This document shows, piece after piece, positions 15,970-24,180 of a stretch of DNA of 35,763 bases. The position numbers were made by a program, and so were the translations under genes. Under the pieces are notes generated by a model that was given only the letters and a program-made list of their open reading frames with translations, searched no databases and had not been told where the DNA came from. The stretch covers positions 1-35,763 of the forward strand of contig CALCIB010000027.1 in NCBI GenBank assembly GCA_937907525.1, written 5' to 3'. The first letter of the stretch is position 1; each line of letters opens with the position of its first letter. The stretch comes from an uncultured Planctomycetales bacterium (GTDB lineage: Bacteria > Planctomycetota > Planctomycetia > Isosphaerales > Isosphaeraceae).

Positions 15970-16041
15970 GCGGGAGTAGCTCAGGGGTAGAGCACCACGT
16001 TGCCAACGTGGTTGTCGTGGGTTCAAATCCCATCTCCCGCT
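15970..16041 (+). tRNA. tRNA-Gly (GCC)
   Basis: Acceptor GCGGGAG/CTCCCGC, D-arm GCTCAGGGGTAGAGC, anticodon stem CCACG/CGTGG around loop TTGCCAA (anticodon GCC), T-arm GTGGGTTCAAATCCCAT, discriminator T. 72 nt with no encoded CCA. It lies 102 bp before trigger factor on the same strand. Confidence 0.97.
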
Positions 16042-16143
16042 CTCTTGTATAACCGGCGGGGTTGGCCGTTTCGCTGGAGCGCGTCGGTTGCGTGTTGGCG
16101 AGTCCAGCCGCCCGGCCCGTCGCGACCCGAGGAAACGCCTCTC

Positions 16144-17631
16144 ATGACATCCGGCGAAGAGCTTCAATCGACCGCCGTCGAATCCGAGACGGCCCAGGCC
16201 GAGCCCGAGAAGAGGAAGCTCGAAATCGACGTCCAGATCGCGGACGCCGGCGCCTGCAAGAAGCACGTCACGATCACCGTCCCCCGGGCGGAGATCGACC
16301 GTCAGTACGAGGAATCGCTCGGGACGCTCCAGAAGGAGGCCCAGGTTCCCGGTTTCCGTCCCGGCCGCGCCCCCAAGACGCTCGTCGTCAAGCGGTTCAA
16401 GAAGCAGGTCGCCGAGCAGGTCAAGTCGGCCCTGTTGATGGAGACTCTGGAGCAGGTCGACCGCGACTACCAGCTCAACCCCATCACCCAACCGAAGCTG
16501 GACGTCGCCGCCATCGCCCTCCCCGAGGAAGGTCCCCTCACCTTCGACATGGAGGTGGAGGTGCGCCCCGAGTTCGCCGCCCCGGCGTACCAGGGCCTGA
16601 AAGTCAAGCGGCCCGTCAAGACCGTCTCCGAGAAGGACGTCGACCGCCAGTACGAGCGGTTCCTCGAGCGTTACGCCCGCGTCGTTCCCAAACTGGAGGG
16701 CGGGGCCGAGATCGGCGACTACGTGACGGCCGACCTGGTGTTCCTCCGCGAGGACGACGAGGCGACCATCAACGAGGTCAAGGAGATCCAGTTCCGACTC
16801 CAGCCCGAGCTGCGCTTCCAGGACGGTCGCGTCCCCGAGATGGGCAAGGCCCTCCAGGGCGTCAAGCCGGGCGAGGTCCGCGAGGTCGAGGCCGAGTTGG
16901 GGACCGCCGTCGTCGACCCGACGCTCCGCGGCGCGAAGGTCAAGGTCAAGGCCGTCGTCCACGACCTCAAGACCCTGGACCCGCCCAAGGTCGACCAGGA
17001 GTTCCTCCTGGGGATCGGCTTCGAGAGCGTCGGGGAACTGCGCGAGGCCGTCCGCGACGCCCTGGTCCGCCGCAACGAGTCCCAGCAGCGCCAGGCCGTC
17101 CGCCGCCAGGTGCTCGACGCCTTGATCGCGGCGACGCCCTTCGATTTGCCCCCCGACCTGGTCTCCCGCCAGGAGAAGAGCACCGCCGCCCGCCTGGTCA
17201 TGGAACTGGGCGACGAAGGCTACTCCCACGAGGAGATCCGCGCCCGCCAGGCCGAGATCCGCGCCAACGCCCACGAGATGACCCTCCGCTCGCTCAAGGA
17301 GTTCTTCATCCTCGCCAGGATCGCCGAGGCCGAGGAGATCAAGGTCGAGGCGGAGGACCTGGAGGCCGAGATCGAGGCGATGGCCGAACGCTCCGGCGAG
17401 ACCGTCCGCCGCGTCCGCGCCCGGGTCGAGAAGGAAGGGCTCGACGACGCCCTGGCCACCCAGATCCTCGAGCGTCGGGCCCTGGAACACATCCTCAAGT
17501 CGGTCGAGTTCGAGGACGTCGCCGCCGACGAGCCCGAAGTCGCCGTCGAGACCCTCGACGAGGCCGCCACCCCCGAGCCCGAAGCCGGGGAGGCCGAGGC
17601 CGAGGAAGCCGGCGAGCCCGCCTCGGAGTGA
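16144..17631 (+). CDS. tig: Trigger factor (ribosome-associated chaperone and peptidyl-prolyl isomerase)
   Basis: 495 aa from the ATG at 16144; upstream in-frame codons run through the tRNA and are not used. It binds the ribosome exit tunnel and helps nascent chains fold. Residues ~28-140 are the ribosome-binding domain with the signature VPGFRPGRAP at residues 68-77 (family GFRxGxxP). Residues ~170-265 form the FKBP-like domain (GAEIGDYVTADLVFL, VPEMGKALQGVKPGEVREVE), and the rest is the helical chaperone domain. The last ~35 residues are an acidic Glu/Ala/Pro tail (PEAGEAEAEEAGEPASE), longer than in the E. coli protein. clpP1 and clpP2 follow on the same strand, a common arrangement for co-regulated protein quality control. 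Confidence 0.95.
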   Translation: MTSGEELQSTAVESETAQAEPEKRKLEIDVQIADAGACKKHVTITVPRAEIDRQYEESLGTLQKEAQVPGFRPGRAPKTLVVKRFKKQVAEQVKSALLMETLEQVDRDYQLNPITQPKLDVAAIALPEEGPLTFDMEVEVRPEFAAPAYQGLKVKRPVKTVSEKDVDRQYERFLERYARVVPKLEGGAEIGDYVTADLVFLREDDEATINEVKEIQFRLQPELRFQDGRVPEMGKALQGVKPGEVREVEAELGTAVVDPTLRGAKVKVKAVVHDLKTLDPPKVDQEFLLGIGFESVGELREAVRDALVRRNESQQRQAVRRQVLDALIAATPFDLPPDLVSRQEKSTAARLVMELGDEGYSHEEIRARQAEIRANAHEMTLRSLKEFFILARIAEAEEIKVEAEDLEAEIEAMAERSGETVRRVRARVEKEGLDDALATQILERRALEHILKSVEFEDVAADEPEVAVETLDEAATPEPEAGEAEAEEAGEPASE

Positions 17632-17737
17632 CCTCGCGGCCGCGGAAGCGGACCCCTCGCAATCCCGGCCGCCGTCCCCGCCGACACCAGGAAGGGGCCG
17701 CGCGGCCGGTCCCACTCGCCACCGAAAGGGATCGTCC

Positions 17738-18391
17738 ATGGCCTTCGACCACCCGCTGGCGGAACCGAAGCTCCAGCGCTATCGCGACTACGCGCGCCAG
17801 AGGCAGATGACCCTCGGCGACCTGCTCCTGGAAAACCGGATCGTGTTTTTGGAGGGGGTCATCGACGACGCCGTGGCCAACGCGACGGTGATGAAGTTCC
17901 TCTATCTCCAGTACGAGAACCGGACCCAGGGGATCAGTTTCTACATCAACAGCCCCGGCGGCAGCGTCAGCAGCACGCTGGCGATCTACGACACGATGCA
18001 GTTCATCGAGTGCCAGATCGCCACCTATTGCATCGGCCTGGCGGCCTCCGGCGCCGCGGTCCTGCTGGCGGGCGGCAGCAAGGGCCGGCGGTTCTCGCTG
18101 CCGCACTCCAAGATCATGATCCACCAACCCTACGGCCAGGTCGGCGGCCAGGTCTCCGACATCGAGATCCAGGCCGAGGAGATCCTCAAGAGCCGCCACG
18201 TCATCAACGAGATCCTCGCCCTGCACACCGGCCAGCCGATCGAGCGGATCGCCAAGGACACCGAACGCGACCGCTACCTCAACGCGCACCAGGCCAAGGA
18301 GTACGGACTGGTCGACGAAGTCGTGGGACGCATCGGCGGCCTCAAGGGCGTCGAGGCCGCCCCCCAGCCGCCGGCCGGCGGCGGCTCCTGA
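17738..18391 (+). CDS. clpP: ATP-dependent Clp protease proteolytic subunit, paralogue 1
   Basis: 217 aa. A serine peptidase (family S14) that forms barrel chambers and degrades proteins unfolded by a ClpX/ClpA/ClpC ATPase. The catalytic triad is complete with normal spacing: Ser104 in IGLAASGAAVLL, His129 in IMIHQPYGQ and Asp178 in TERDRYLN. The serine context is unusual: LAASGAA replaces the common QAASMGA. INSPGGSV (oxyanion region) is present. The N-terminal segment (MAFDHPLAEPKLQRYRDYARQRQM) differs from paralogue 2 and has no obvious propeptide. It lies 106 bp after tig and 87 bp before clpP2, with no ClpX gene in the window. The two subunits may form a mixed complex (inference from other bacteria with paired ClpPs). 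Confidence 0.95.
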   Translation: MAFDHPLAEPKLQRYRDYARQRQMTLGDLLLENRIVFLEGVIDDAVANATVMKFLYLQYENRTQGISFYINSPGGSVSSTLAIYDTMQFIECQIATYCIGLAASGAAVLLAGGSKGRRFSLPHSKIMIHQPYGQVGGQVSDIEIQAEEILKSRHVINEILALHTGQPIERIAKDTERDRYLNAHQAKEYGLVDEVVGRIGGLKGVEAAPQPPAGGGS

Positions 18392-18478
18392 CCCGTTCCC
18401 GATCCGTCCCGGAACGAACACCCCGCGACGTCGCGCCTGATCCGGCCCGTCCGTCGCCTGTCCGAAGGGCTCACCCCG

Positions 18479-19102
18479 ATGCCACTGGTTCCCATCGTCA
18501 TCGAGCGCAGCGGCCGTGAAGAACGGGCGATGGACATCTACTCGCGCCTGCTCCAGGACCGCATCATCATCCTGGGGACCGCGATCGACGACAACGTCGC
18601 CAACCTGGTGGTCGCCCAGATGCTCGTCCTGGCCCACCAGGACGCCAAGGCCGACATCCACCTCTACATCAACAGCCCCGGCGGCAGCGTCACCGCCGGC
18701 ATGGCGATCTACGACACCATGCAGTGGGTCCCCTGTGACGTCGCCACCTACTGCATGGGCCAGTGCGCCAGCATGGGCTCGCTCCTGATGACCGCCGGCG
18801 CCGCGGGCAAGCGCTACGCCTTGCCCAACAGCCGGATCATGATCCACCAGCCGCTCGCCGGCATGGAGGGGACCGCCACCGAGATCCTGATCCACGCGGA
18901 GGAGTTCGTCCGCATGAAGCAGGCCCTCAACGAGATCTACCGCAAGCACACCGGCCAGTCCCTGGAGCGGCTTCAGGAGGACACCGACCGCGACCGCTTC
19001 ATGTCGCCCGAGGAAGCCAAGTCCTACGGCCTGATCGACCACGTCGTCGATCGCGCCCCCGTCTTCCCGACCAAGACCGACGAGGGGACCGAGAAGGCCT
19101 GA
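18479..19102 (+). CDS. clpP: ATP-dependent Clp protease proteolytic subunit, paralogue 2
   Basis: 207 aa, the more canonical of the two ClpPs. Triad: Ser98 in MGQCASMGSLL, His123 in IMIHQPLAGM and Asp172 in TDRDRFMS. The opening MPLVPIVIERSGREERAMDIYSRLL matches the usual ClpP start, with YSRLL just before the first core strand. Same oxyanion motif INSPGGSV. It ends the tig-clpP1-clpP2 run: a strong intrinsic terminator follows 38 bp after its stop codon. Confidence 0.96.
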   Translation: MPLVPIVIERSGREERAMDIYSRLLQDRIIILGTAIDDNVANLVVAQMLVLAHQDAKADIHLYINSPGGSVTAGMAIYDTMQWVPCDVATYCMGQCASMGSLLMTAGAAGKRYALPNSRIMIHQPLAGMEGTATEILIHAEEFVRMKQALNEIYRKHTGQSLERLQEDTDRDRFMSPEEAKSYGLIDHVVDRAPVFPTKTDEGTEKA

Positions 19103-19140
19103 CGCCGCCTTCCTCCCCTCCACTCCGCCGACGACCGATC

Positions 19141-19171
19141 ACGCCGCGCCTCCCCAGGCGCGGCGTTTTTT
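19141..19171 (+). terminator. Intrinsic terminator after clpP2
   Basis: ACGCCGCGCCT (19141-19151) and AGGCGCGGCGT (19156-19166) are exact 11-bp complements around a CCCC loop and run into six Ts (19166-19171). It is the clearest terminator in the window and closes the tig-clpP transcription unit. Confidence 0.9.
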
Positions 19172-19312
19172 CATGCGCCGAACGATCCGGGAGGCGCGCG
19201 ATGGGCCCAGGGTTTGCCACTATGACCATAAACGGAACACGAAGAGTCCGCGGTCCCGCGGGGCCGAGTCGTTCGACCCGCGCCGGGCCGCGACGCGCAG
19301 GGGAGGCGGGAG

Positions 19313-19987
19313 ATGACGCGCGAGACGTTCCGCGACCGTCACGAGGGCGGTCGCGCGCTGGCGGATCGATTGGAGGGTCTGGCGGATCGCTCGGACGTCC
19401 TCGTCCTGGCCTTGCCCCGCGGGGGCGTGCCGGTGGGTTTCGAGGTCGCGCGTCGGCTCCACGCGCCTCTGGACGTCTTCCTCGTCCGCAAGCTCGGCGT
19501 CCCCGGCCATTCGGAGCTGGCCTTCGGGGCGATCGCCGCCGACGGCGTCCAGATGATCAACCGCGGCGTCGTCTCGGCGCTTGGGATCGCGCCCGGGGAC
19601 GTCGCGGCGGTGATCGCGGAGGAGACGGCGGAACTGGCCCGCCGCGAGCGCGAATACCGCGACGACCGCCCCCCGCCGCAAGTCACGGGCGCGACCGCGA
19701 TCCTCGTGGACGACGGCCTCGCCACCGGGGCGAGCATGCTCGCCGCGGTCGCCGCCCTGCGCCGGCTACGGCCGGCGCGGATCGTGGTCGCCGTCCCGGT
19801 CGCCGCGGCCTCGACGCGCGAGGAGTTCGCCCGCGTGGTCGACGAGGTCGTCTGCGTCCGCGCGCCCGAGGCGTTCCACTCGGTCGGGTCGTGGTACGAC
19901 GATTTCACGCAAACGACCGACGCGGAGGTCCGCGAGTTGCTGCGACGCGCGGAGGTCGAACGGACGGACGCGGCGACGCCGGATTGA
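19313..19987 (+). CDS. Phosphoribosyltransferase-fold protein of the esterase-associated type
   Basis: 224 aa, ATG with GGGAGGCGGGAG upstream. Type I phosphoribosyltransferase fold: DVLVLALPRGGVPVGFEVAR at residues 28-47 (PRGGVPV is typical of this subgroup), DVFLVRKLGVPGHSELAFGA at 54-73, and the PRPP-binding loop ILVDDGLATGASM at 130-142. Classical members use phosphoribosyl pyrophosphate to ribosylate bases, but for this subgroup the substrate is not known. The next two genes encode an alpha/beta hydrolase and an erythromycin-esterase-type protein on the same strand with 43- and 37-bp gaps, so an operon is likely. The three families are often neighbours or fused in other bacteria (from memory). 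Confidence 0.88.
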   Translation: MTRETFRDRHEGGRALADRLEGLADRSDVLVLALPRGGVPVGFEVARRLHAPLDVFLVRKLGVPGHSELAFGAIAADGVQMINRGVVSALGIAPGDVAAVIAEETAELARREREYRDDRPPPQVTGATAILVDDGLATGASMLAAVAALRRLRPARIVVAVPVAAASTREEFARVVDEVVCVRAPEAFHSVGSWYDDFTQTTDAEVRELLRRAEVERTDAATPD

Positions 19988-20030
19988 TCGCGTTCCGGCG
20001 ACGTTCCCGCCGCATTCGGAGGTACGGATC

Positions 20031-20696
20031 ATGAGTCGCGCGTCCACCGTCTCCCGATCTGCCGTGGAGGTCGCCGCCGGCGGGGTTCGCTTGCAAGGCG
20101 ACCTGACCGTCCCCGACGCCGCGTCGGGCCTCGTCCTGTTCGCGCACGGTAGCGGCAGCGGTCGCCGGAGCCCCCGCAATCGCTTCGTGGCCGAATCGCT
20201 CCAGGCCGCCGGGCTGGCGACCTTGCTGTTCGACCTGCTCACCGAGGAGGAGGAGCGTCGGGAGCGGTTCACGCGCCACCTTCGATTCGACATCGACCTT
20301 TTGATCGGCCGTTTGACCGCGGCGACGGACTGGGCGGCCGATCGTCCCGAACTTCAAGGCCGGAAGATCGGCCTCTTCGGGGCCAGCACGGGCGCGGCGG
20401 CCGCCCTGGGAACCGCGGCCGCGCGCCCCGACGTCGCGGCGGTCGTATCGCGTGGCGGTCGGCCCGATCTCGCGCCCGAATCCGCGCTCCAGGCGGTTCG
20501 CGCGCCGACGCTGTTCATCGTGGGCGGAGAGGACGCGACCGTCCTGGAGTTGAACCGGCGGACCCTGGAGCGGATGTCGGCGCCGGTGATGCTGGAGGTC
20601 GTTCCCGGCGCCTCGCACCTGTTCGAGGAACCGGGCGCCCTGGAGCGGGCGGCGGAACTCGCTCGCGAATGGTTTAAAACGTATTTAGCGGGCTGA
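20031..20696 (+). CDS. Alpha/beta hydrolase, dienelactone-hydrolase-like
   Basis: 221 aa with the complete triad: Ser119 in the elbow LFGASTGAAAA, Asp168 in VGGEDATV and His196 in PGASHLFEE. The oxyanion region is LVLFAHGSGSGRRSPRN (residues 34-50). There is no signal peptide, so it is cytoplasmic. The single-domain length and HGSGSG motif match a small hydrolase family commonly found beside PRGGVPV-type phosphoribosyltransferases. The substrate is unknown; it is the second gene of the three-gene unit. Confidence 0.88.
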   Translation: MSRASTVSRSAVEVAAGGVRLQGDLTVPDAASGLVLFAHGSGSGRRSPRNRFVAESLQAAGLATLLFDLLTEEEERRERFTRHLRFDIDLLIGRLTAATDWAADRPELQGRKIGLFGASTGAAAALGTAAARPDVAAVVSRGGRPDLAPESALQAVRAPTLFIVGGEDATVLELNRRTLERMSAPVMLEVVPGASHLFEEPGALERAAELAREWFKTYLAG

Positions 20697-20733
20697 GGCG
20701 GCTCGGCCGTCGCGAGGAGAGGGGAGCGTCGCC

Positions 20734-22089
20734 ATGACTCGGATTCATCGGGGGACCCGGCGAGAGCCGGCGCCGTCGCCGGAGTTGATCGACCAGGTCC
20801 GGGGCTCGGCGCGGCCGCTGCGCGGCGCCGGGGACCTGGACCCGCTGGTCGACCGGATCGGCGACGCCCGCTTCGTGCTGCTGGGCGAGGCGTCGCACGG
20901 CACGTCGGAGTTTTACACCTGGCGCGCGGCGATTTCGAGGCGGCTGATCGAGGAGAAGGGTTTTTCGTTCATCGCCGTGGAGGGTGACTGGCCCGACTGC
21001 CACCGGGTCGATCGTTACGTCAAGGGCCGCGGCGACGCCCCCGCCTCCGCCCGCGAGACGCTGCGGGGCTTCCAGCGCTGGCCGACGTGGATGTGGGCCA
21101 ACGAGGAGGTCGCCGAGTTGGTCGAGTGGCTTCGAGGCCGCAACGATTCCCTGTCGGAGGAACGCAAGGCCGGTTTTTACGGGCTCGACGTGTACAGCCT
21201 GTGGGACTCGCTCCACGCGATCCTGGAGTACGTCCGCAAGCACGATCCCGCAGCCTTGCCGGCGGCCATGGCCGCGTTCCGCTGCTTCGAGCCCTTCGCG
21301 GAGGACGTCCACGACTACGCCGGGGCGGCGCGGTTCGCGTCGGAGTCCTGCGAGGACGAGGTCGTCGAATTGCTTCGCGAGATGCGACGGATCAAGGGGC
21401 GCGACGAGCCGCCGACGCCCGACCAGCGCGAGACCCGGTTCGCGGCCGAACAGAACGCCCTGGTTCTTCGCGACGCCGAGGCCTACTACCGGGCCATGGT
21501 CCGCGGCGGCTCGGAGACGTGGAACCTCCGCGACCGTCACATGGTCGAGACCCTGGAGCGACTCGTGGCGTTCCACGGCCCCGACGCCCGCGCCATCGTC
21601 TGGGAGCACAACACCCACGTCGGCGACGCCCGATTCACCGACATGAACGCGCGCGGGGAGGTCAACGTCGGCCAGCTCGTCCGCGAGCGCCGGGAGGCCG
21701 ACGGCGTGGTGATCGTCGGCTTCTCCGCGTGGCGGGGGACCGTGATCGCCGGCCGCGAGTGGGAGGCGCCGATGCGACGGATGACCGTCCCCCCCGGACG
21801 CGAGGGAAGTTGGGAGGACGTTCTGCATCGCGCGAGCGGCGCGGACGCCCTGCTCCTGTTCGACGACGCCTGGAACACGTCCGACGCCCTGGCGGTTCGC
21901 GGCCACCGGGCGATCGGCGTGGTCTACCATCCCGAGCGCGAGCGGTTCGGCAACTACGTTCCGACCGTGCTGCCGCGCCGCTACGACGCGCTTTTGCATT
22001 TTGAGCGGGCCGAGGCGCTTCGCCCCCTGGCGGGCGTCCCCGTCGACGAGCGCGGGGAGGTCCCGGAGACGTTCCCGTCGGGCGTTTGA
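20734..22089 (+). CDS. Erythromycin-esterase-type (EreA/Bcr-like) protein
   Basis: 451 aa, ATG preceded by GGAGAGGGGAG. Family motifs: VLLGEASHGTSEFY at residues ~49-62 (catalytic-site Glu and His), GFSFIAVEGDWPDCHRVDRY, WMWANEEVAELVEWLR, FYGLDVYSLWDS and VWEHNTHVGDARF. Characterised members open the macrolactone ring of erythromycin, but most chromosomal homologues have no proven macrolide activity, so resistance should not be assumed. Third gene of the unit with the phosphoribosyltransferase and hydrolase. Its stop is only 7 bp from the stop of the convergent porin gene, and no terminator is seen between them. Confidence 0.85.
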   Translation: MTRIHRGTRREPAPSPELIDQVRGSARPLRGAGDLDPLVDRIGDARFVLLGEASHGTSEFYTWRAAISRRLIEEKGFSFIAVEGDWPDCHRVDRYVKGRGDAPASARETLRGFQRWPTWMWANEEVAELVEWLRGRNDSLSEERKAGFYGLDVYSLWDSLHAILEYVRKHDPAALPAAMAAFRCFEPFAEDVHDYAGAARFASESCEDEVVELLREMRRIKGRDEPPTPDQRETRFAAEQNALVLRDAEAYYRAMVRGGSETWNLRDRHMVETLERLVAFHGPDARAIVWEHNTHVGDARFTDMNARGEVNVGQLVRERREADGVVIVGFSAWRGTVIAGREWEAPMRRMTVPPGREGSWEDVLHRASGADALLLFDDAWNTSDALAVRGHRAIGVVYHPERERFGNYVPTVLPRRYDALLHFERAEALRPLAGVPVDERGEVPETFPSGV

Positions 22090-22096
22090 GCCCGCG

Positions 22097-23821
22097 TCAG
22101 AAGAACAAGGCCCACCGGAACCAGAAGGTCTGGTAGCGGTCGATGGCGCCGCTGCCGGGGGATTGGACCGGGATCGGGTTGTTGAACCAGGTCCACACGT
22201 AGTGGAAGCTGAATCGGGTGTAGGCGTTGGGCCACCAGTTGACGCCGGCGTCGAAGGATTCCATCCGGTTGGTGGACTTCGCCAGGTCCACGAAGCCGCG
22301 CTGCATGTCGCCGCGGCCGGCGTTGATCTCGTTCCACTGGGCGGCGATCTGCCAGGCGCCGGGGCCGTACTCGCCGCGGCTGGGGATGAACGGCCGCAAG
22401 GGCTCCATCACCGTGTAGCCCTGGAAGCCGTTGCCCATGAAGTCGCGTTCGCCGGTGAGCCAGTAGGAGCCCATCAGCATGTAACCCCACTGGGTGGAGC
22501 GGCCGGAGTTGACGCCGTTGGTCAACTGGCGGCTGTAGTTGATCATTTCGCCCAGGAAGCTGAAGCGGCCGTACCAGAAGAGGTGCTCGGCCATGCGGGC
22601 CTCCTCGCCGCTGGCGCGCATGTTGTCATTGTAGATGTACCACGGGACGCCGACTTGGGTGATGAAGTTGTTGTTCAAGCTGAGGTCGGTGTTGTTGAGC
22701 GTGTTCGAGGAGGTCGGCTGGTTCAGGGCGTAGTTGTTCTGGCCGGCCGAGATGTCGACGCCGCCGCCGAGGCCCTCCAGCAGCGAGCCGTGCCAGGCGT
22801 CGCCGCGGAACGGGGTGGTGGTGAACGAGCCGTAGTAGGACACGTTCCGGTTCAAGGCGCCGTAGGTGCCCGCGGGGGAGTTGGCCAGGCCCGACCACCA
22901 CTGGATCCGGTTGTCGAGCAGGGTGCCGGTGAACATGGCGCCGATGCCGCGACGGGCTTCAAGCGGGAACATCGCCGAGTCCGCGATGGCCGGCGTCAGG
23001 GTCGGCATGAAGGCGTAGTACTCGTAACCCACGGGCAACAGGCCCCTTCCGAGCCGAAGGCTGACGTTCGGCCGGATGTGCCACATCATGTAGGCGTCCA
23101 TCATGTTGAAGTTGCCGAGCGTGCCTTCGATGCCGAGCTGGTAGCTGAAGTCTTTGGTGACGTTGCCGTAGAAGAAGAGACGTTGAAAGGGAAGGTTGAA
23201 GCCCTGCTCGATGGTCGGCAGGTTGCCGCGGTCGAAGTTGGTGGAGTCGATCGAGTAGACCTGGGCGAAGTTCAGCGAGTACTCGTCGTCGGCGGTGGAG
23301 AGGCTGAAGTAGGCGCCTCCCCCCTTCGGGCCGGTGCCGTCGTGGTGGAAGCGGAACCGCGCCCGCAGGCCGTGGACCTGGGGATCGGCCTTTTCGACCT
23401 CGTCGGGGTCCAGATCGGTGGAGAGCCGGGGCGGGGGAGGCGCGGCGGCCTCGGCGGCCCCCTGCATGTAGGGGGCCGTGAAGTCGTAGGCCTCGGCCCC
23501 GCCGGCGGCGTGCGCCGCGTCGAGCTGCTGCTGCAGCGACTCGACCTGCGATTTGAGCTGGCGGGCCTCGGCGACCTCCGAGCGGAGCCGGCGCAGTTCG
23601 CTTAAGATTTCGGAATCCGCCACCGACCCCGCCGGGGCCTCGGCGGGCGTCGCCACGGCCGCCTCCGCCTCCGCCTCGGCCGGCGCCGCGGGCGCGGCCG
23701 CGGGCGGCGGAACGGCCGGGACCGCCTCGGCCTCCTGCCCGTAAGACGGCGCCGCCCACGACCATGCGCCTAAAGCCAGGCTCGCGAGGACCGCGCCTCG
23801 CCGCTTCACCCCGTTCGCCAT
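22097..23821 (-). CDS. Outer-membrane porin (phosphate-selective porin O/P-like) with N-terminal coiled coil
   Basis: 574 aa from the ATG at 23821, preceded by GGGAG; the frame continues upstream but that part is not protein-like. Residues 1-~28 are a signal peptide (ending PSYGQE). An Ala/Pro/Glu-rich linker follows, then a short coiled coil (SEILSELRRLRSEVAEARQLKSQVESLQQQLDAAH, residues ~70-104). From ~150 on are alternating amphipathic strands of a beta barrel (ARFRFHHDG, LFFYGNVTKDFSYQLGIEG, NVSLRLGRGLLPVGYEY, WGYMLMGSYWLTGERD). The last residue is Phe (RWALFF), the usual signal for the barrel assembly machine. It is divergent from the urea transporter and shares its control region, so it may let urea or another small solute through the outer membrane; that role is inferred. 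Confidence 0.82.
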   Translation of the reverse strand: MANGVKRRGAVLASLALGAWSWAAPSYGQEAEAVPAVPPPAAAPAAPAEAEAEAAVATPAEAPAGSVADSEILSELRRLRSEVAEARQLKSQVESLQQQLDAAHAAGGAEAYDFTAPYMQGAAEAAAPPPPRLSTDLDPDEVEKADPQVHGLRARFRFHHDGTGPKGGGAYFSLSTADDEYSLNFAQVYSIDSTNFDRGNLPTIEQGFNLPFQRLFFYGNVTKDFSYQLGIEGTLGNFNMMDAYMMWHIRPNVSLRLGRGLLPVGYEYYAFMPTLTPAIADSAMFPLEARRGIGAMFTGTLLDNRIQWWSGLANSPAGTYGALNRNVSYYGSFTTTPFRGDAWHGSLLEGLGGGVDISAGQNNYALNQPTSSNTLNNTDLSLNNNFITQVGVPWYIYNDNMRASGEEARMAEHLFWYGRFSFLGEMINYSRQLTNGVNSGRSTQWGYMLMGSYWLTGERDFMGNGFQGYTVMEPLRPFIPSRGEYGPGAWQIAAQWNEINAGRGDMQRGFVDLAKSTNRMESFDAGVNWWPNAYTRFSFHYVWTWFNNPIPVQSPGSGAIDRYQTFWFRWALFF

Positions 23822-24180
23822 GTCCGTATCTCCCGACGTCGGCCCCGACGTTCCCATCCCTGGAACGTCCCCGGCGCGACGGTTCTGACCAAGGTATCGA
23901 TCGCGACGGATGCGAGGGTTGACCGAAAAATCGCCGCGGCGCCGATTTTTCAGCGTCGTCGCGTCGTCGCGACCCGAGCGATTCAGGGGCCTTCGCGGCG
24001 GCGGATCGATCGAGGCCCGCGCCGTCAAGATCGAATTCCCTCGGCCGGCGGCGGGGTGTTACGAATTAAAACATCGTATTACCTGGGCGAAAAATGACGT
24101 TGCCCGGTTGATTCCGGGCCTCGCCTTTGAAATACTGACCCATAGATCAGCAACTCCTAATATGGAGCGCTCATTCTCAT
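23822..24180. promoter_or_regulatory. 359-bp divergent control region between porin and urea transporter, with four dyads
   Basis: No gene. Dyads: GACGTTCC/GGAACGTC (23847-23854, 23862-23869), GAAAAATCG/CGATTTTTC (23925-23933, 23943-23951), GGTGTTACG/CGTATTACC (24055-24063, 24075-24083, two mismatched positions) and GCCCGG/CCGGGC (24102-24107, 24114-24119). The stretch ~24057-24180 is distinctly AT-richer than its surroundings. Two of the dyads are near the porin and two are upstream of, or over, the urea transporter promoter. Confidence 0.6.
24108..24136 (+). promoter_or_regulatory. Sigma70-type promoter of the urea transporter gene
   Basis: TTGATT (24108-24113), 17-bp spacer, AATACT (24131-24136). 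The -35 hexamer is exactly the loop of the GCCCGG/CCGGGC inverted repeat, so a protein bound there would mask it. The perfect 8-bp palindrome GAGCGCTC (24165-24172) overlaps the weak ribosome-binding GGAG. Confidence 0.55.

Noticed and set aside
24058..24083. GTTAC-n6-AAAC pattern resembling an actinobacterial GlnR box
   Set aside because: Half-sites and spacing do not hold over the full motif, and GlnR is not expected in planctomycetes; the dyad reading is preferred.
24020..24180. Possible guanidine or nitrogen riboswitch before the urea transporter
   Set aside because: No conserved guanidine-I core sequence is seen; only simple hairpins are present.
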